A stretch of DNA of 64,000 nucleotides from Pseudoneurospora amorphoporcata (taxonomy: Eukaryota > Ascomycota > Sordariomycetes > Sordariales > Sordariaceae): positions 1 to 64,000 of the forward strand of contig MU859193.1 of assembly GCA_033297205.1 (NCBI GenBank), in the 5' to 3' direction. The notes under the pieces are model-generated. The model searched no databases. It saw nothing but the letters and a program-made list of their open reading frames with translations, and had not been told where the DNA came from. Both the position numbers and the translations under genes were made by a program. Positions 34,453-45,377 of this stretch are shown here, one piece after another; within the stretch, counting starts at the first letter, position 1, and the number at the start of each line of letters is the position of its first letter.

Positions 34453-35119
34453 TCACCTCGTCGCAATGTCGAATATCTCGTTGTTCGGATCAACTTCAAC
34501 CTTTGATTTAACCAGGGCAATGCTGTATGTCGGGCTGGTGTTGTTCAAACTTCGATAGGGCGAGGAAGGGAAAGTTGGAGGGACAAGTGAACCATAATTT
34601 CGAGAGCCAGCAGCCATAGGGACGGGAGCTTTGACTACAAACCACCGCTCTCTATTATTGCCGGAAATAAATGTCCGGCTGCCAGCGCAGATACAGCAGC
34701 GGCTTCCTGCATCTCTGCAAGACACACTTCGGTGTCAGAGAAGGGTTGAGAACACGAATGGCAAGAGCAAACGGGGATGAGGAATTTGATAGGAAGGCGA
34801 GGAATGCGGTCAGAAGCCAAGCAATCACGACAAATAACTAACGGAAAGAGCGATCCAGGATGTAAGATGTCGACCCCTCTTCAATTTGCACGTCTAAAAC
34901 TTGCAGTGACGACCGTTTGACTCCATCAACGAAACCCTTTCCTGTAAAATCTGTGATACAGAATCTGATTCCAACATATGCTGTGAAGAACACGCTCCAA
35001 GACGCCATGCTATAAACCCGCCGCAATGCAATCATGCACTCGCTATGCAACAAATCCTTTCTGCATGCGATGAATCTCCATGAAACCCACTCAAACAATG
35101 GACCTAAGCGCCTCAGCAT
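34453..35119 (-). pseudogene. Possible decayed or unresolved intron-containing gene
   Basis: Three adjoining minus-strand frames each look partly coding. 35119-34838 starts at an ATG (MLRRLGPLFEWVSWRF). 34820-34635 contains VICRDCLASDRIP and a cysteine-rich VCSCHSCSQPF. 34725-34453 contains RWFVVKAPVPMAAGSRN and ends VDPNNEIFDIATR. No single splice model connects them cleanly, though a TCTTGCAG acceptor-like site sits at the start of the last block. It may be a decayed gene; function unknown. Confidence 0.25.
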
Positions 35120-35193
35120 GCAGCGAACGCCTGTGAAAAAGCTTGCTCCTCCTTCAACAAACAGTGACCGCTAACCCAGACCTCAAGAAAAAC

Positions 35194-36196
35194 TCAAATG
35201 GACTGCCAATAAGGACCATACGGCTTCCCCAACCTCATCGGCCAGCAAAACACTCTCTCCTCCGGCTCCGTCCTTTCGATTCTCGGATACACCACATCTC
35301 TTAACTCCCTCTCCTTCTCCCTGTCGGGCGGCAACGGCAACCCCGTCTTAAGATCCCACTCCCTCGGCTCCCACCAATCTTGATACCCCTCCCACTCAAC
35401 CTCAAGACTCGTCACTAGTCTCTTCTTGCCCCTCTGATTCGGTATCCCACCCCAGGGGCACTGCTTATCCTTGATTCCAACCGTCAAATCCGTATACCGA
35501 AACATTCTCTCGGCCGCCAGCGCCGTCTCGCGGTTTCCGCACAGCAGAACGATGTACCGCATGCCTGGAACTGCAGCCTCAATTTCGTAGGTCGCCCTAC
35601 CGTCTAAGATGGGAGCTTCCACCCAGGCGCTCCAGCTGAAATACCGATGGCCCATGCGCTTGCGGAAGAAAGAACGGATGGCGTCGGGTCCCTCGATGCG
35701 CTCGAGCCAGCCCATGGCGTAGCAGAAACCGGAGGAGATGGGGCCGATGACGACGATGTCCCAGGACTCAGCGGTTTGGTCAGCAGGGAGACGGAGATGT
35801 TGGTGGTGGTTGCGGAGTAGGAAGTCCGGGAGATCCAAGGGGGCCAGGCGAGGGTAAGGAGGACGGATCAAAGGGCTGGTTAAACTGGCATACGGGTCGG
35901 CGGCTGCGGCGGCGAGGGCGAGGCCGATGCGTCGCGGGACGCCGATGCCGTTAGAAGCAATGAAGGCGATTGATTGGGGGAGGAATCCTGGTGGAAGGTT
36001 AGTATGCCATCTTGATTTGCTTGAGCATGGGCTGGGGAGAAGGTTGGGGATTCTTACTCTTGCCCTTCTTGTCCAGGTCCTTCTCGCTGGCTTGGTAAGG
36101 GCACAACTGCATGTCCGTGGGCTCAGCCATGAGGGTTGCGTGCGGATCAACCCATCCTGGCCAAAGGACGTGGTTGGGAACGGGGTTATTGTACAT
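35194..36196 (-). CDS. Conserved-looking hypothetical protein
   Basis: Two exons (36196-36058, 35987-35194) give 310 residues. The start is an ATG in good context (MYNNPVPNHVLWPGWVDPHA). The intron is GTAAGA...CCAG with a perfect ATACTAACC branch site and joins DKKGK to RFLPQSIAFIASNGIG. The protein has no signal peptide or clear membrane helix. Distinct blocks are WDIVVIGPISSGFCYAMGWL, RKRMGHRYFSWSAWVEAP and a Trp-rich end with YQDWWEPREWD and CWPMRLGKPYGPYW. These look conserved rather than low-complexity, but I cannot name the family or role. Confidence 0.7.
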
Positions 36197-37274
36197 CGCG
36201 GTGGCTTCTCAAGGTCGCGGAATCTGAAGTGACGATGCCAAAAGTTGTTGAGCTTTGGTGTGAAGTTCTGTAAAATGGCTTGAAATTTCAGAGGGCGAAG
36301 TCTTGGATAGAAGCCCACCACGAGAACGAAGTTGCTGTGGTAACATGGTGGTGTCCCAATTAGGGAGGATGAAGACGGTTATTAGGTTTTTCCAGGACGT
36401 ATATCTTGCTCATCTTGCGCACGGTGTGTCACTTCGTGAGGGAATTTCCATCGGAGAGCGAATGAGAGGACAATGTTCGATAACAGATCCATATTTGGCA
36501 CGGATGAACCGCAGTTCACGATGCGCCAAGGAGCAAGTCAACAAGTGTTTGACCGCTGTCGAGTGAGGACCCTGACGGGTACCTGGTTTTAGGGCTGAAT
36601 GTGACTCACGTGGGCAGGGCTATAGAGCTGAGCGATGTATCAGAGTTGGGACGAGCATGTCATATGAGGCAGTGAGTGGAGAAAGCAGATAGGCAGAAAA
36701 AGGGAGGGGGGAAGGGGTGTATCATATTACGTACCATCATTGAACGCCGAGAAACGGAGGATAAAATTCTTGGCCATATTGACGAAGGTTGTGGCGTGGA
36801 AATACAAGGATACCTTGGATGACGCAACGGACATGAATAGACATGGGATTGATGGACAGTGGTGATTGGAGGGACGCATCGTATTTGTGCACTCTCAGCT
36901 CCCGAGCTTTTCAAGTTAGCTCATCATATTGAGGGAACCTCCTATGCATTTGACGTTGTTTGAGGTTATAGGATTTCTAGTCTGGATATACACCATTGGG
37001 AGGTGTATGAAAATGCGAAACGAAGCGCCAAAACTTGAGGCAGACACTCAACATATTGACCGCATTCTTGAGGGGCTCAACCAAGATGAAGGGTAGCATC
37101 TGGTAGTGTATACACAGAGACGGTGAAAATCAACAAAAGAACGCCATTCAGTCGAGAATGAAGTTCTGTAATGACCGAGTGTCCACCCGGTGTTAAGACG
37201 AAACAGTGGGCGAGACGTCAAAAGGAGTGGCGGTCCGTGCATAACCGAGACCAAAAAAAAAGTGAAGAAATAAA
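36197..37274. other. Intergenic region
   Basis: Promoter side of the hypothetical gene at 35.2-36.2 kb, then unassigned sequence up to the tRNA gene. No supportable ORF. The A9 run at 37252-37260 is the tRNA terminator read on the minus strand. Confidence 0.4.
37252..37260 (-). terminator. RNA polymerase III terminator of tRNA-Gly
   Basis: A run of nine A on the plus strand gives T9 on the minus strand, 15 bases after the end of the tRNA. Runs of four or more T are the standard Pol III stop signal. Confidence 0.85.
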
Positions 37275-37345
37275 TGCGCCAGCCGCGAATCGAACGCGGG
37301 GCCCATCGATGGCAACGATGGATTTTACCACTAAACCACTGGCGC
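37275..37345 (-). tRNA. tRNA-Gly(GCC): tRNA-Gly (GCC anticodon)
   Basis: The minus strand folds as a 71-base cloverleaf. The acceptor stem is GCGCCAG with CTGGCGC and discriminator A. The D-arm carries the A box (TGGTTTAGTGG). The anticodon stem CATCG/CGATG encloses the loop TTGCCAT, so the anticodon is GCC. The T-arm is CCGCGTTCGATTCGCGG, carrying the B box. There is no intron. It decodes GGC/GGU glycine codons. Confidence 0.95.
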
Positions 37346-37862
37346 TTTTAGTGGTCGATAGAAGGTTAGGTCAAAATCCCCGCTTATTAGCGCACATAAA
37401 ATCTCTTACTTGCAACAACCGGAACCTTTCGTTCCCTCACGGCGCCAAACACTCCAAGATTGACGATGGACACTCACAATTCGCTACTGATCAAATTCGA
37501 CACATAACAAGTAACTCCTGCTGGTGTATGCCTGGTACGATGTAGTCCAGGATGACGCCCTTCGCTTTGCTGGTTACTAGTTGTGTCTTCAAAATCTCGT
37601 ATTATGTATTTCATAAGAAGTGAGTAGTGACTAACGCCTGGTATCATGCATGCAGCTGGGCTACCTGTATCCAATGTCTCGCCTGCCAAGTCTGAAGTTC
37701 CCCAAACCTCGTCCCTATAGAGTAAAAGATGGCTGCTTAAAAGAATAAACATCTAGTTGTCATCCAAAACTCCCCTCATTAACCTCCTTCAATTGTACGT
37801 TTTACCCTCAAGCCGAACCTGCCTCTCTTGCTCTGAGTCTTCAATACTTCCACCAACCCCCA

Positions 37863-39060
37863 TCATATCATATTATCGTTCCCTCCTCTCCCACCTCCCC
37901 CAGACTTCCAATAAATCGACCCAGCCGGCAGTTCCACCGGCATACTCTTCACCCAAGTATCCGCCATCTCCCTCGGGCTCCTCACAGCCGCCAACTCCTG
38001 TGGTGGTTTCCAACCTCTGTACTCGTTATGCTCCAGCTCTTGCACCGTATACGTCGGAGCGCCCATCCCTCGTTCCGAGCCGTAAATATCCGGGTACTTG
38101 GTCTCATTCAACATTGAGCCAGAAGTAGCACCATTGTCACTACCGCCGCTCCCGGTTTGATCCACCATGTCCCTTTCGGCTTGCGATGAGGACGACGAAG
38201 CTAGCGCCTTCTCCTTGCGGTTTCTCCTTATTATCCAGACGATCGCGACGATAGAGCCGCAGAGAACTGCGAGAGAGCCGACTACTCCGCCGACGATAGC
38301 TCCGATGTTGTTGTTGTTGTTGCCGTTTGAGTCGTCTTTTGTGCCCTCCGCCCGGGAAGCAGACGGGGCCGCGCTCGTAGTTGGAGATGATGATGAGGTG
38401 GAGGTGCCGGTTTCCGAGGCAATCTTGGATGTTGATGCCGGGGCTTCTGTCGCGGATGTGGTCGGCTGGGCGCCGATGGGGATGGGGGTGATGGCGTTCG
38501 TTGTGTAGGCCAGGTAATTATCCAGATTGGGGGCTCTGCCGCAGGCGATGTAGGCGAAGGCACCGAGGTCTCGGTTGGATAGAGTCAAGAAAGCGGTTGA
38601 GCAGTAATCGTTGCCGGGATCCTTGCTGGTGTTGTGGTAATAACGGTCAGCTTGCGCCGTGGAATGGTGTGAGGGTAGCTCGAGGCTGTACATACCAGGT
38701 GAATGTGGTTAAGTCTTGGTTGGTGAAGCCACAACCTTTGGAGCAGGCATGGTTATCCACACAACTGCCAGCCAGACCACAGTCAGATGCTGCTATGACT
38801 GTCGTTGGACAGAAGCCCCAGAGCTTCGCGCTGAGATCGATCCGGCAGTCATAGCCAGGATTCGCCGTTCGAGTCTTTGAGGAGTCACCACTAAGGAAGA
38901 CAGTGGAAAGTCTGGTAACGATGACCCCATTTTGGCGTTTCTGTTGTATTAATGTGGTGGTCGCGTCCCTCGCCCGTGCTCCCAAATGTGCCGTCACATT
39001 CAAGGCAAACGTATGCGCTATGCTCGATAGGAGCAACGTAAAAAGAAACAAAGTGAACAT
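37863..39060 (-). CDS. Single-pass membrane protein with Cys-rich ectodomain
   Basis: Two exons (39060-38696, 38625-37863) give 375 residues. An N-terminal signal peptide (FTLFLFTLLLSSIAHTFA) is followed by a Cys-rich extracellular region (CRIDLSAKLWGFCPT, CGLAGSCVDNHACSKGCGF, DYCSTAF, YIACGRAP), a Ser/Thr-rich stalk likely to be O-glycosylated, one transmembrane helix (IGAIVGGVVGSLAVLCGSIV) followed by basic RRNRK, and a cytosolic tail of about 125 residues. The intron (GTATGT...CACCAG, CTGAC branch site) joins TTFT to CKDPGNDYC. The layout resembles fungal surface sensors and Mid2/WSC-like proteins, but the Cys pattern is not a clear WSC domain. A cell-surface role is inferred. Confidence 0.82.
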
Positions 39061-39390
39061 TGGACTGTGGGTATTATTGATGCATCAAGTAAGATAACGA
39101 AAGTAAAGAGAATATTAGCAGCGGAGGGGCAGCCTGCAGGACGATGCAGACGCCACACTAGGAGGAGACTGGACAATATGACCGAAAGAGAGAGCAAGCG
39201 ACAGAATGAAAGACCAAAAAGGAGAAAGAAGAGCAGAGAGAATCGGAATCCCGTCTGGGAGGCAGACGATAGTAAAAGTCGGCGGTTGGCCATCACAGGT
39301 GTCAACGCCAGGGCAGCCTGCCATGGTCCCATCTCAGAATCTCAGCCCAGCGTAGGGCTAACGATGGGGGATACTGCCCCGAGAAGCACC
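39061..39390. other. Short interval between divergent genes
   Basis: About 330 bases separate the ATG of the minus-strand membrane protein from the first possible ATG of the plus-strand glycosyltransferase. Both promoters must lie here. No other feature is visible. Confidence 0.5.
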
Positions 39391-39460
39391 ATGATGCCAT
39401 TGCCACGACGCTATACCACGGTCCGCGATTCCAGCCCGTCCGCTTGGGCGTTTTACCGCC

Positions 39461-40956
39461 GTGCCTAGTCCGAAGAGAACAACATCGAAGACGGTCCTGC
39501 GTCGGGAGGTGTTCTTTGCCTTGCAGGCCGCATTCCTGCTGCTTGTCGTCCTCAGTCTCTATCTTGGCCACGATCAACTTTCCCAGATCTCGCCATCTTT
39601 CCTGAAGCCCAACCATGGCATTCACGTCAATGCGACACAAGCTTCAGTGTCCGCTCCAATCCAGAGTGCTCATAATGCTTCTCCTACCGCAAACACAATT
39701 GCGACAACGACTATTGCCACGGTGACCACAACCAAGCCCGCCGACAATGCTGGTGAGTTTGCTTGCGCATCCGCTTTGATAGCATCCCGTACCTGACCCA
39801 ACACCCATCTGTATCAGTCCCGATACCGACCGTCCTCTCGTCCGCGAACCGCACTGCCTACGTCGCCGCGATAATGAATCCCGACGAGAAGAACCTTGCA
39901 CGCCTCGAATGCCCCTCGTTCAATCCTTCGCGATACGACTACCTAGTGGTTCAAGACGACGAGGGTGATTCTGATGCTTCGGGAATCCAATACTTCTTTG
40001 CCCTCGATCTCCGCGAGTGCCTCCACCTGCTACCCCGCCTTATCGGCAGCGTTGTCGAAGCCATCCGATTCCTCGGCCCCCAAAGCTGCGCGCTATCCAT
40101 CATCGAGGGTAACTCACACGACGGCACAGCCGAGGTTTTGGAGGCACTGCGCCCGGAGCTCGAAGCCCTCACCACAACATACTACTTCAAGTCGAGCAAC
40201 ATCAACCCCAAGCAAGGAGACCGCATCGCGAAGCTCGCCGAACTGCGCAATTTGGCGCTGCAACCCATGCTCGACCCAAAAAACTCCAAGCTTTACCCTT
40301 CCGAAGCGAACACGACAGTTATCTTCCTCAACGACGTGGCCGCTTGCACCGATGATATCCTCGAGCTGGTGCACCAGCGCCGTTTTCTTGGAGCCGACAT
40401 GACTTGCGCCATGGACTGGACCTATGTCGGTCGAGATCCAACCTTCTATGATGTATGGATTGCCCGGACACTAGGTGGAGGAGACTCATTTTTCGACGTT
40501 CCAGCTGATGGCAACTGGAACTCTGCCTGGAACCTCTTCTGGAACGAGCCCACTGCGCGTGAGCGCTTCATGGCCCACCAACCTTTCCAGGTGTTCTCAT
40601 GCTGGAACGGTGCAACCGCCTTCACCGCGAAGCCCTTCCTGGAGAAGAAGGTCACATTCCGGGCTCCAAGAAAGGGAGAGTGCATGCAAGGTGAACCCCA
40701 GCTTCTTTGCAAGGACTTCTGGTGGCATGGCTATGGCAAAATTGCAGTGGTGCCGTCGGTCAACCTCGAATACTCAGATGAGAAGGGAAAGCAAATCAAG
40801 GAAGCGAAGGGTTTCACGAGCAACTTGGTGGGAGGGGAAGGTCACAAGGACGATGCCATTCAGTGGCAGGTAAGCCCGCCCGAAAAGGTCAAGTGCATAC
40901 CTGACTACGCCCACCAGTTCTTTGAGGAATGGAACAAGACGCAGCCCGGGGTATGA
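39461..40956 (+). CDS. GT69 alpha-1,3-mannosyltransferase, CMT1-like
   Basis: Exons 39461-39752 and 39818-40956 (intron GTGAGT...ATCAG, G|TC junction). Near the N-terminus lies a signal anchor (FFALQAAFLLLVVLSLYL), giving a type II Golgi protein, then a Ser/Thr-rich stem and the catalytic domain: LRECLHLLPRLIGSVVEAIR, SIIEGNSHDGT, TVIFLNDVAACTDDI, CAMDWTYVGRDPTFYDVWIA and FQVFSCWNGATAFTAK. These are hallmarks of the GT69 family that includes cryptococcal Cmt1; members transfer mannose in alpha-1,3 linkage using GDP-mannose (family knowledge). The start is a problem: no ATG is in this frame before the anchor. An ATG-led frame (39391, MMPLPRRYTTVRDSS) ending YRRA stops at 39468 one frame away, so the true start is probably 39391 with a one-base error or lesion near 39455-39470. 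Confidence 0.88.
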
Positions 40957-41377
40957 GCCAGAAATGTGTCATTCATACCCTTTGTCACGGTAAAGAATGC
41001 CCGAACAACGGCTTACACCGAGAGGGTAAGGGGACTGGAATGCCTATGCCCTTCACTAGCAGCCAGGCAATGTCTCAAAACCAATCCAACCTCTACCCAG
41101 GCATGGACTCATTAAACAACGATCGACATCACAGTCAGAATCATGTCTCTGCACGTCCGGTTGGAACGCGAGGCTCGTCACCACCCTTGTTGCTCGAGAA
41201 GCGCATCGGCGATTGCACAACGGAAGATGGGTATAAGAGCTGATCGACAGGCCCCCATCAAGTTCCCTCTCTTGTTTTGAGCTTCGTGGGTCCTGGTTGC
41301 ACTGGTTGATCCGTACCAGTCCACAAGCTCAACCGTCGTTCAACACCGTCCTCTACACCCGTCCACATCATCAAACC
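40957..41377. other. Intergenic region
   Basis: Sequence between two plus-strand genes; 3' flank of the mannosyltransferase and promoter of the But2-like gene. Nothing else seen. Confidence 0.4.
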
Positions 41378-42249
41378 ATGAAGTACGGCGCAGCTCTCAC
41401 CCTCGCGGGTGCTCTCACCTCGGTCCAGGCCCAAAGGCTTGACACCGGCTTCCTCACTGGGCCTGAGCTCACAGCTCTCGCCGGCGGAAACTTCGCGTGG
41501 GGTGACATCGAAATCGGCGACACCAACATCATGTCCCTCGAGTACATCCTTGCCGAACTCGACGCCATCACCGGCGACTATCCCTACAACTACTACTACC
41601 CCTACGCCTACTACCTCCTCCCTTGACTATCCCGCGTCCCATCCCTGGGTACCCCGGCTTGGTCAACAACGTCAACATTCAGATGCCTAGCGCAACCATT
41701 CAGTTCGATGCGCTCACCCGCCTGGCCAATTGCTCTGCACCGGGCGGACGCATCGAGTATCTCAACGACGCCACCGGTCCGACAGTCGAAACCGACATCA
41801 GGACCCAAGTCACCTTCGTCCTTCCCCTCGAGGTCTATGGGAAGAACTGCCAGTTCATCTTCTTCCTCGGCAACACCAGCACCGTGACCGGTTCGGGCAG
41901 ATTCACCGTGCTGCAGAACGAAACCCCCACTCAACAAAGATGCACGACCACTAGCATTGACCCCGTGACAATCCCAATGGTTGAGCAGGAACCGATCGGC
42001 ACCTACCAAGCCAGGTTCGCCGACCTTGCTGAAGTTGTTACGTCCGCAGGCACGTTTCTAGTCGGAACCAACGCTGCATGCCCGCCTCCCGGAACCGTCC
42101 TGACGCTGGAGCTTCGCGGATGGGAAGACCAGCTGCCTGTGGCTAGTACCATTGCATGGAACGGCATTTTCTCTGGTCCGGCCATCAAGTACACGACTCC
42201 GCCTCCTGTTGTGAACCCTCCGACCGTTCCCATCCCCAGTGATCCCTGA
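41378..42249 (+). CDS. Secreted But2-like protein, apparently frameshifted
   Basis: The ATG at 41378 opens a signal peptide (MKYGAALTLAGALTSVQA) and a linker rich in Asp/Leu and then Tyr/Pro (NYYYPYAYYLLP), closed by TGA at 41624-41626. The next frame is open through the same point and continues IPRPIPGYPGLVNNVNIQMP to the stop at 42249. The second part has features of the fungal But2-like C-terminal domain: FDALTRLANCSAPGGRIEYL, VTFVLPLEVYGKNCQFIFFLG, TGSGRFTVL, a later GTFLVGTNAACPPPGTVLTL, and a Pro-rich tail. A one-base change in the TAC/CCT-rich tract before 41626 would fuse the two into about 290 residues. No intron fixes the shift. Secreted or wall-associated role inferred; function unknown. 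Confidence 0.6.
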
Positions 42250-43349
42250 TCAGAGTCTGATCCCGCAGCGGCCACCGGGTGGCGGTGTCAACTGTCAACC
42301 CATCATTGAGCAGATGTTCTATCGTGTTCTGCTCACGAGGCTTAGGTGTGATTTAGACCCGTCTCGTGTATACGATCGAGGGTGTCCAAGACGGTGCTTC
42401 TTGTTTAGTTGTTGTTCTGTTGTGGTGGGCCAATGTTGAGGGCGGGCTTTGTTGGTGGTTAGTATCACGTTGGATGGTAATGAAATATGGATAACAATAC
42501 AAGTTGGGCTTTTCCGCTTTTGTGGCTCAATCACGACGAAATCTACCCACACATGCATTTGTCCCTACAAGCACGTACAATGGCCATATCTTCCGAGTCT
42601 TCCCATCTTGAGCGTGCCTTGTTGAGCGCAAAAAGACTGATTCATTGTTTATATTTGAGGATCTAGCAGTTATGTTCCGTGTTTAACTCAATAGGCTCTG
42701 CTATGGACAGACTGGAAGCGTTCAAGTGAAGGTGAATGGAAGGAATGAGCCCCGCGAACCTTCAAGTTCCAACGGTACAACACACGGAAAATTCACTTAC
42801 ATCTGCATGACCTACTGGGACTTCTGGATGTCTGGGACTACTTAAGCACCAAAGTGCAGACCTTCTTCCACCACCGTCCAGTAGCCTGCGTGATAGTGCG
42901 TTGGATCCAGAGAATACGTGGTATTTTCGTAGGCACTGCCTTCTGAATGGCACGTGTAGAGTCGCAACTCCCGAGTTCGACTCCGTGCTTGGACGGGCCG
43001 AGCAATTTTTTCTTTTCCTCCCACCCCCCCCCCCCCACCTTTTTCCTTTTCGGTACTCTTCATTAAGGTATTCTTCTCTTTTCCACCTTGGTTGGGTACC
43101 TACGTTGGACCAATCTTTCGTTCACTTCGGTATCTGACGTGATTGATACAGTTGAGCAAAGAGTGGAAAAGGAATGTCATATTAACGCTATCTGGTTCAA
43201 TTCTGCTTGTTGTTGACCTTCCCAACTTTACAACCCAATCATGTTCAATCCAATACTGTAGCCGTACGTAAGTGCGCTATGGTAATCTTCCGTATTCCTT
43301 TCCAAACCGAATTCCTAGTGAAGCTTCATTGCCACGTTATTACTGGCCT
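42250..43349. other. Intergenic region
   Basis: Convergent 3' flanks of the But2-like and ankyrin genes. A C-run lies at about 43025-43036 (RNA or protein coding not indicated). A GAGTTCGACTC sequence near 42972 resembles a Pol III B box, but no tRNA fold surrounds it. Confidence 0.4.
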
Positions 43350-45377
43350 CTACTCGTTAGGACTGGAGTCGTCTTCCTCGTCAGGACTGGAGTCGTCTTC
43401 CTCGTCAGGACTGGAGTCGTCTTCCTCCCCTTGGTGCAAATCTTGGTAGGGAGGAGGCGCTTCGACTCCCAACATATTGAGCCACTCGGCTCTTGCCATA
43501 GTAGATTCCAAATCTCCGCCCAGCCCCTCCTGCTCATCTATAAGCAGTTCTATAAACCTGATTGCGTAAAAAGGATCACCACGTCCCCCACCCCTAATAC
43601 TTTCCTGTCTCTCCCTATTCGCCTCGTTGCGAATCTTGAACCACTCAGCCTTCACATCCCTGAGATTCACACCAGCAGCCACCATCTTAAAAGCCAACTG
43701 CGGATTTGACACAACCACCTCCCTCAGCTTCGCAGACAAGTACTTCTCGTCCATCTTATCCAGCAGCGACTGTGGCGGATTCTCGAAGGGCCGTATCAGA
43801 TTGAACAATAAGTGGCCGACGAACTTGTAGGGGCAGTATTCGTACGGCACCTTGTCCCCACCGTATCTCCAGCCTTTTTCCTCACCTTCGGAGCGGCTAA
43901 TGGCCAGGTCCAAAGCCGTCAGCCCATCCGAGTTCTTGGTGTGAAGGTGCGCGCCCCGCTTGATGAGCTCGACACATTTCTTGATGGCTGCCCACTGAAA
44001 CAATCGTTGAGGTGTGTCTATGATGGGTTTGGAGCCCGCTTTCCATAACCCTCCTTCTTTTCCGAAGTGAGCCACCTGCCCGGACCTATTGTCATAGTCC
44101 GGATGCACCATGACCGTGCTCTGGTGCGCTGAAGGAGGTTGGGATCTGACCGCCTCATGCAACGCCGTCGTCCATTTTTGCCTCGATCCCGAACGGGAAG
44201 ACGGCCCTGCGGATAGATCGATGAACAGGGAGAGTAGAGAAGAGGGATTGCACCCGTCCTGTGCCGCTATTGTCAGCGGATGCCAAACTTCCACCTTGTG
44301 TGGGTCGATATTATCTTGGTAGTAACACCCGCAATCGACAAAAGTAACACCGGGTGGTGAAAGCCGGAGTATGCACTTTATCAAATCTTGACGTTGCGAT
44401 TCCCAGTTGGCTTTGGCTATCGGTCCCATGGGCCAAGGCGACTTGGGGAAGAACGTCTCGTACGAGTGAGCGAGTACCTGCAAAGGGTAGCTCATGGTGT
44501 CGGTGTGCGGGAACAAGAAGCGGAAGTCGTGTTGTGCTCCATGTAGCCTGAAGAGATACTTGGCAGACGAAAAACAGCCGAACGAGAGGGCGAGCGTGAA
44601 GGGAGTTTGGGAGTATTTGTCGCGGCTTTCGAGGTCCGCGCCCTGAGCTAGTAGAAATTTGATACAGGAGACATCTTCGTTATCGGGGCAGGAATAGTAG
44701 CGGAGGACGGCGTAGTGCAGTGGTGTCCGGCCTTTCCGGTCGCGGGCGTTGATGTCTACTTCTGCTTTTCGTGGAAAATCCGGTGAGAAGACGTAGGAAA
44801 GAATATCGTACCGGCCCTTCAACGCTGCGGTGTGTAAAATCGTAACATTTTCTTGACGGGGTTGATCGGCTGATCCGGTAAGAGACGCTCCTGCTCGTAT
44901 CAAATCCTTCACAATCCGTAGCGAATCTTTGCGGTTTGGCGGTTTGTTGATGGGAGGCTTGTTGTAGTCTTCCTCTCCTCCCTGGCAAATTGCCAAGTGC
45001 AAAGCGGTCCAGTGCGCTGGATCTTGCCACACGTCGGGATCAACCATGGCCCGAAAGTCAACAGGATCGTAGGAGCATTTGCAGAGGTTGGAGACAGGGT
45101 CGTCGATGTGGGCGCGAACTCGAGGAATAGCGAGTAAGTAGAAGACGAGACCGTGATGGGAGAACATGGAGGCTACGCCAAGAGGGTGGCAGTGGACATC
45201 GTCGGTGAAACAGCGTGGGTTGTCTGCCGAGAAGTAAGGCGAGATGGACCAGGTGGTGGGCTGGATTATATATCTGGATGACTTCAGGAGCCTTCGCATA
45301 GTGGTGAGATCTCCGTTTCGAAGGGCGACGGCTAGGGCTTGGTATTCGTCATTTTCAGGCTGTTCGTCGTGGTTCAT
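43350..45377 (-). CDS. Ankyrin-repeat protein
   Basis: An intronless 675-residue frame from the ATG at 45377 (MNHDEQPENDEYQALAVALR); the frame upstream has only a TTG. Ankyrin repeats are spread across the protein: ALRNGDLTTMRRLL, WTALHLAICQGGEEDY, VTILHTAALKGRYDILSYVF, GRTPLHYAVLRYY, FLLAQGADLESRDKYSQTPF, TTALHEAVRSQ and GAHLHTKNSDGLTALDLAIS. The C-terminus is an acidic tandem repeat of EEDDSSPD. Ankyrin repeats bind other proteins; there is no catalytic or death-fold domain to suggest a specific pathway. The gene is intact, in contrast to many accessory genes nearby. Confidence 0.88.
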   Translation of the reverse strand: MNHDEQPENDEYQALAVALRNGDLTTMRRLLKSSRYIIQPTTWSISPYFSADNPRCFTDDVHCHPLGVASMFSHHGLVFYLLAIPRVRAHIDDPVSNLCKCSYDPVDFRAMVDPDVWQDPAHWTALHLAICQGGEEDYNKPPINKPPNRKDSLRIVKDLIRAGASLTGSADQPRQENVTILHTAALKGRYDILSYVFSPDFPRKAEVDINARDRKGRTPLHYAVLRYYSCPDNEDVSCIKFLLAQGADLESRDKYSQTPFTLALSFGCFSSAKYLFRLHGAQHDFRFLFPHTDTMSYPLQVLAHSYETFFPKSPWPMGPIAKANWESQRQDLIKCILRLSPPGVTFVDCGCYYQDNIDPHKVEVWHPLTIAAQDGCNPSSLLSLFIDLSAGPSSRSGSRQKWTTALHEAVRSQPPSAHQSTVMVHPDYDNRSGQVAHFGKEGGLWKAGSKPIIDTPQRLFQWAAIKKCVELIKRGAHLHTKNSDGLTALDLAISRSEGEEKGWRYGGDKVPYEYCPYKFVGHLLFNLIRPFENPPQSLLDKMDEKYLSAKLREVVVSNPQLAFKMVAAGVNLRDVKAEWFKIRNEANRERQESIRGGGRGDPFYAIRFIELLIDEQEGLGGDLESTMARAEWLNMLGVEAPPPYQDLHQGEEDDSSPDEEDDSSPDEEDDSSPNE
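43359..43430 (-). repeat. 24-base tandem repeat encoding EEDDSSPD
   Basis: Three nearly identical 24-base units at the 3' end of the ankyrin gene encode an acidic Ser/Pro repeat. The number of units is likely to vary between strains, which is inference. Confidence 0.9.

Noticed and set aside
42955..42995. B-box-like GAGTTCGACTC suggesting a second tRNA
   Set aside because: No matching A box, anticodon stem or acceptor stem could be found around it.
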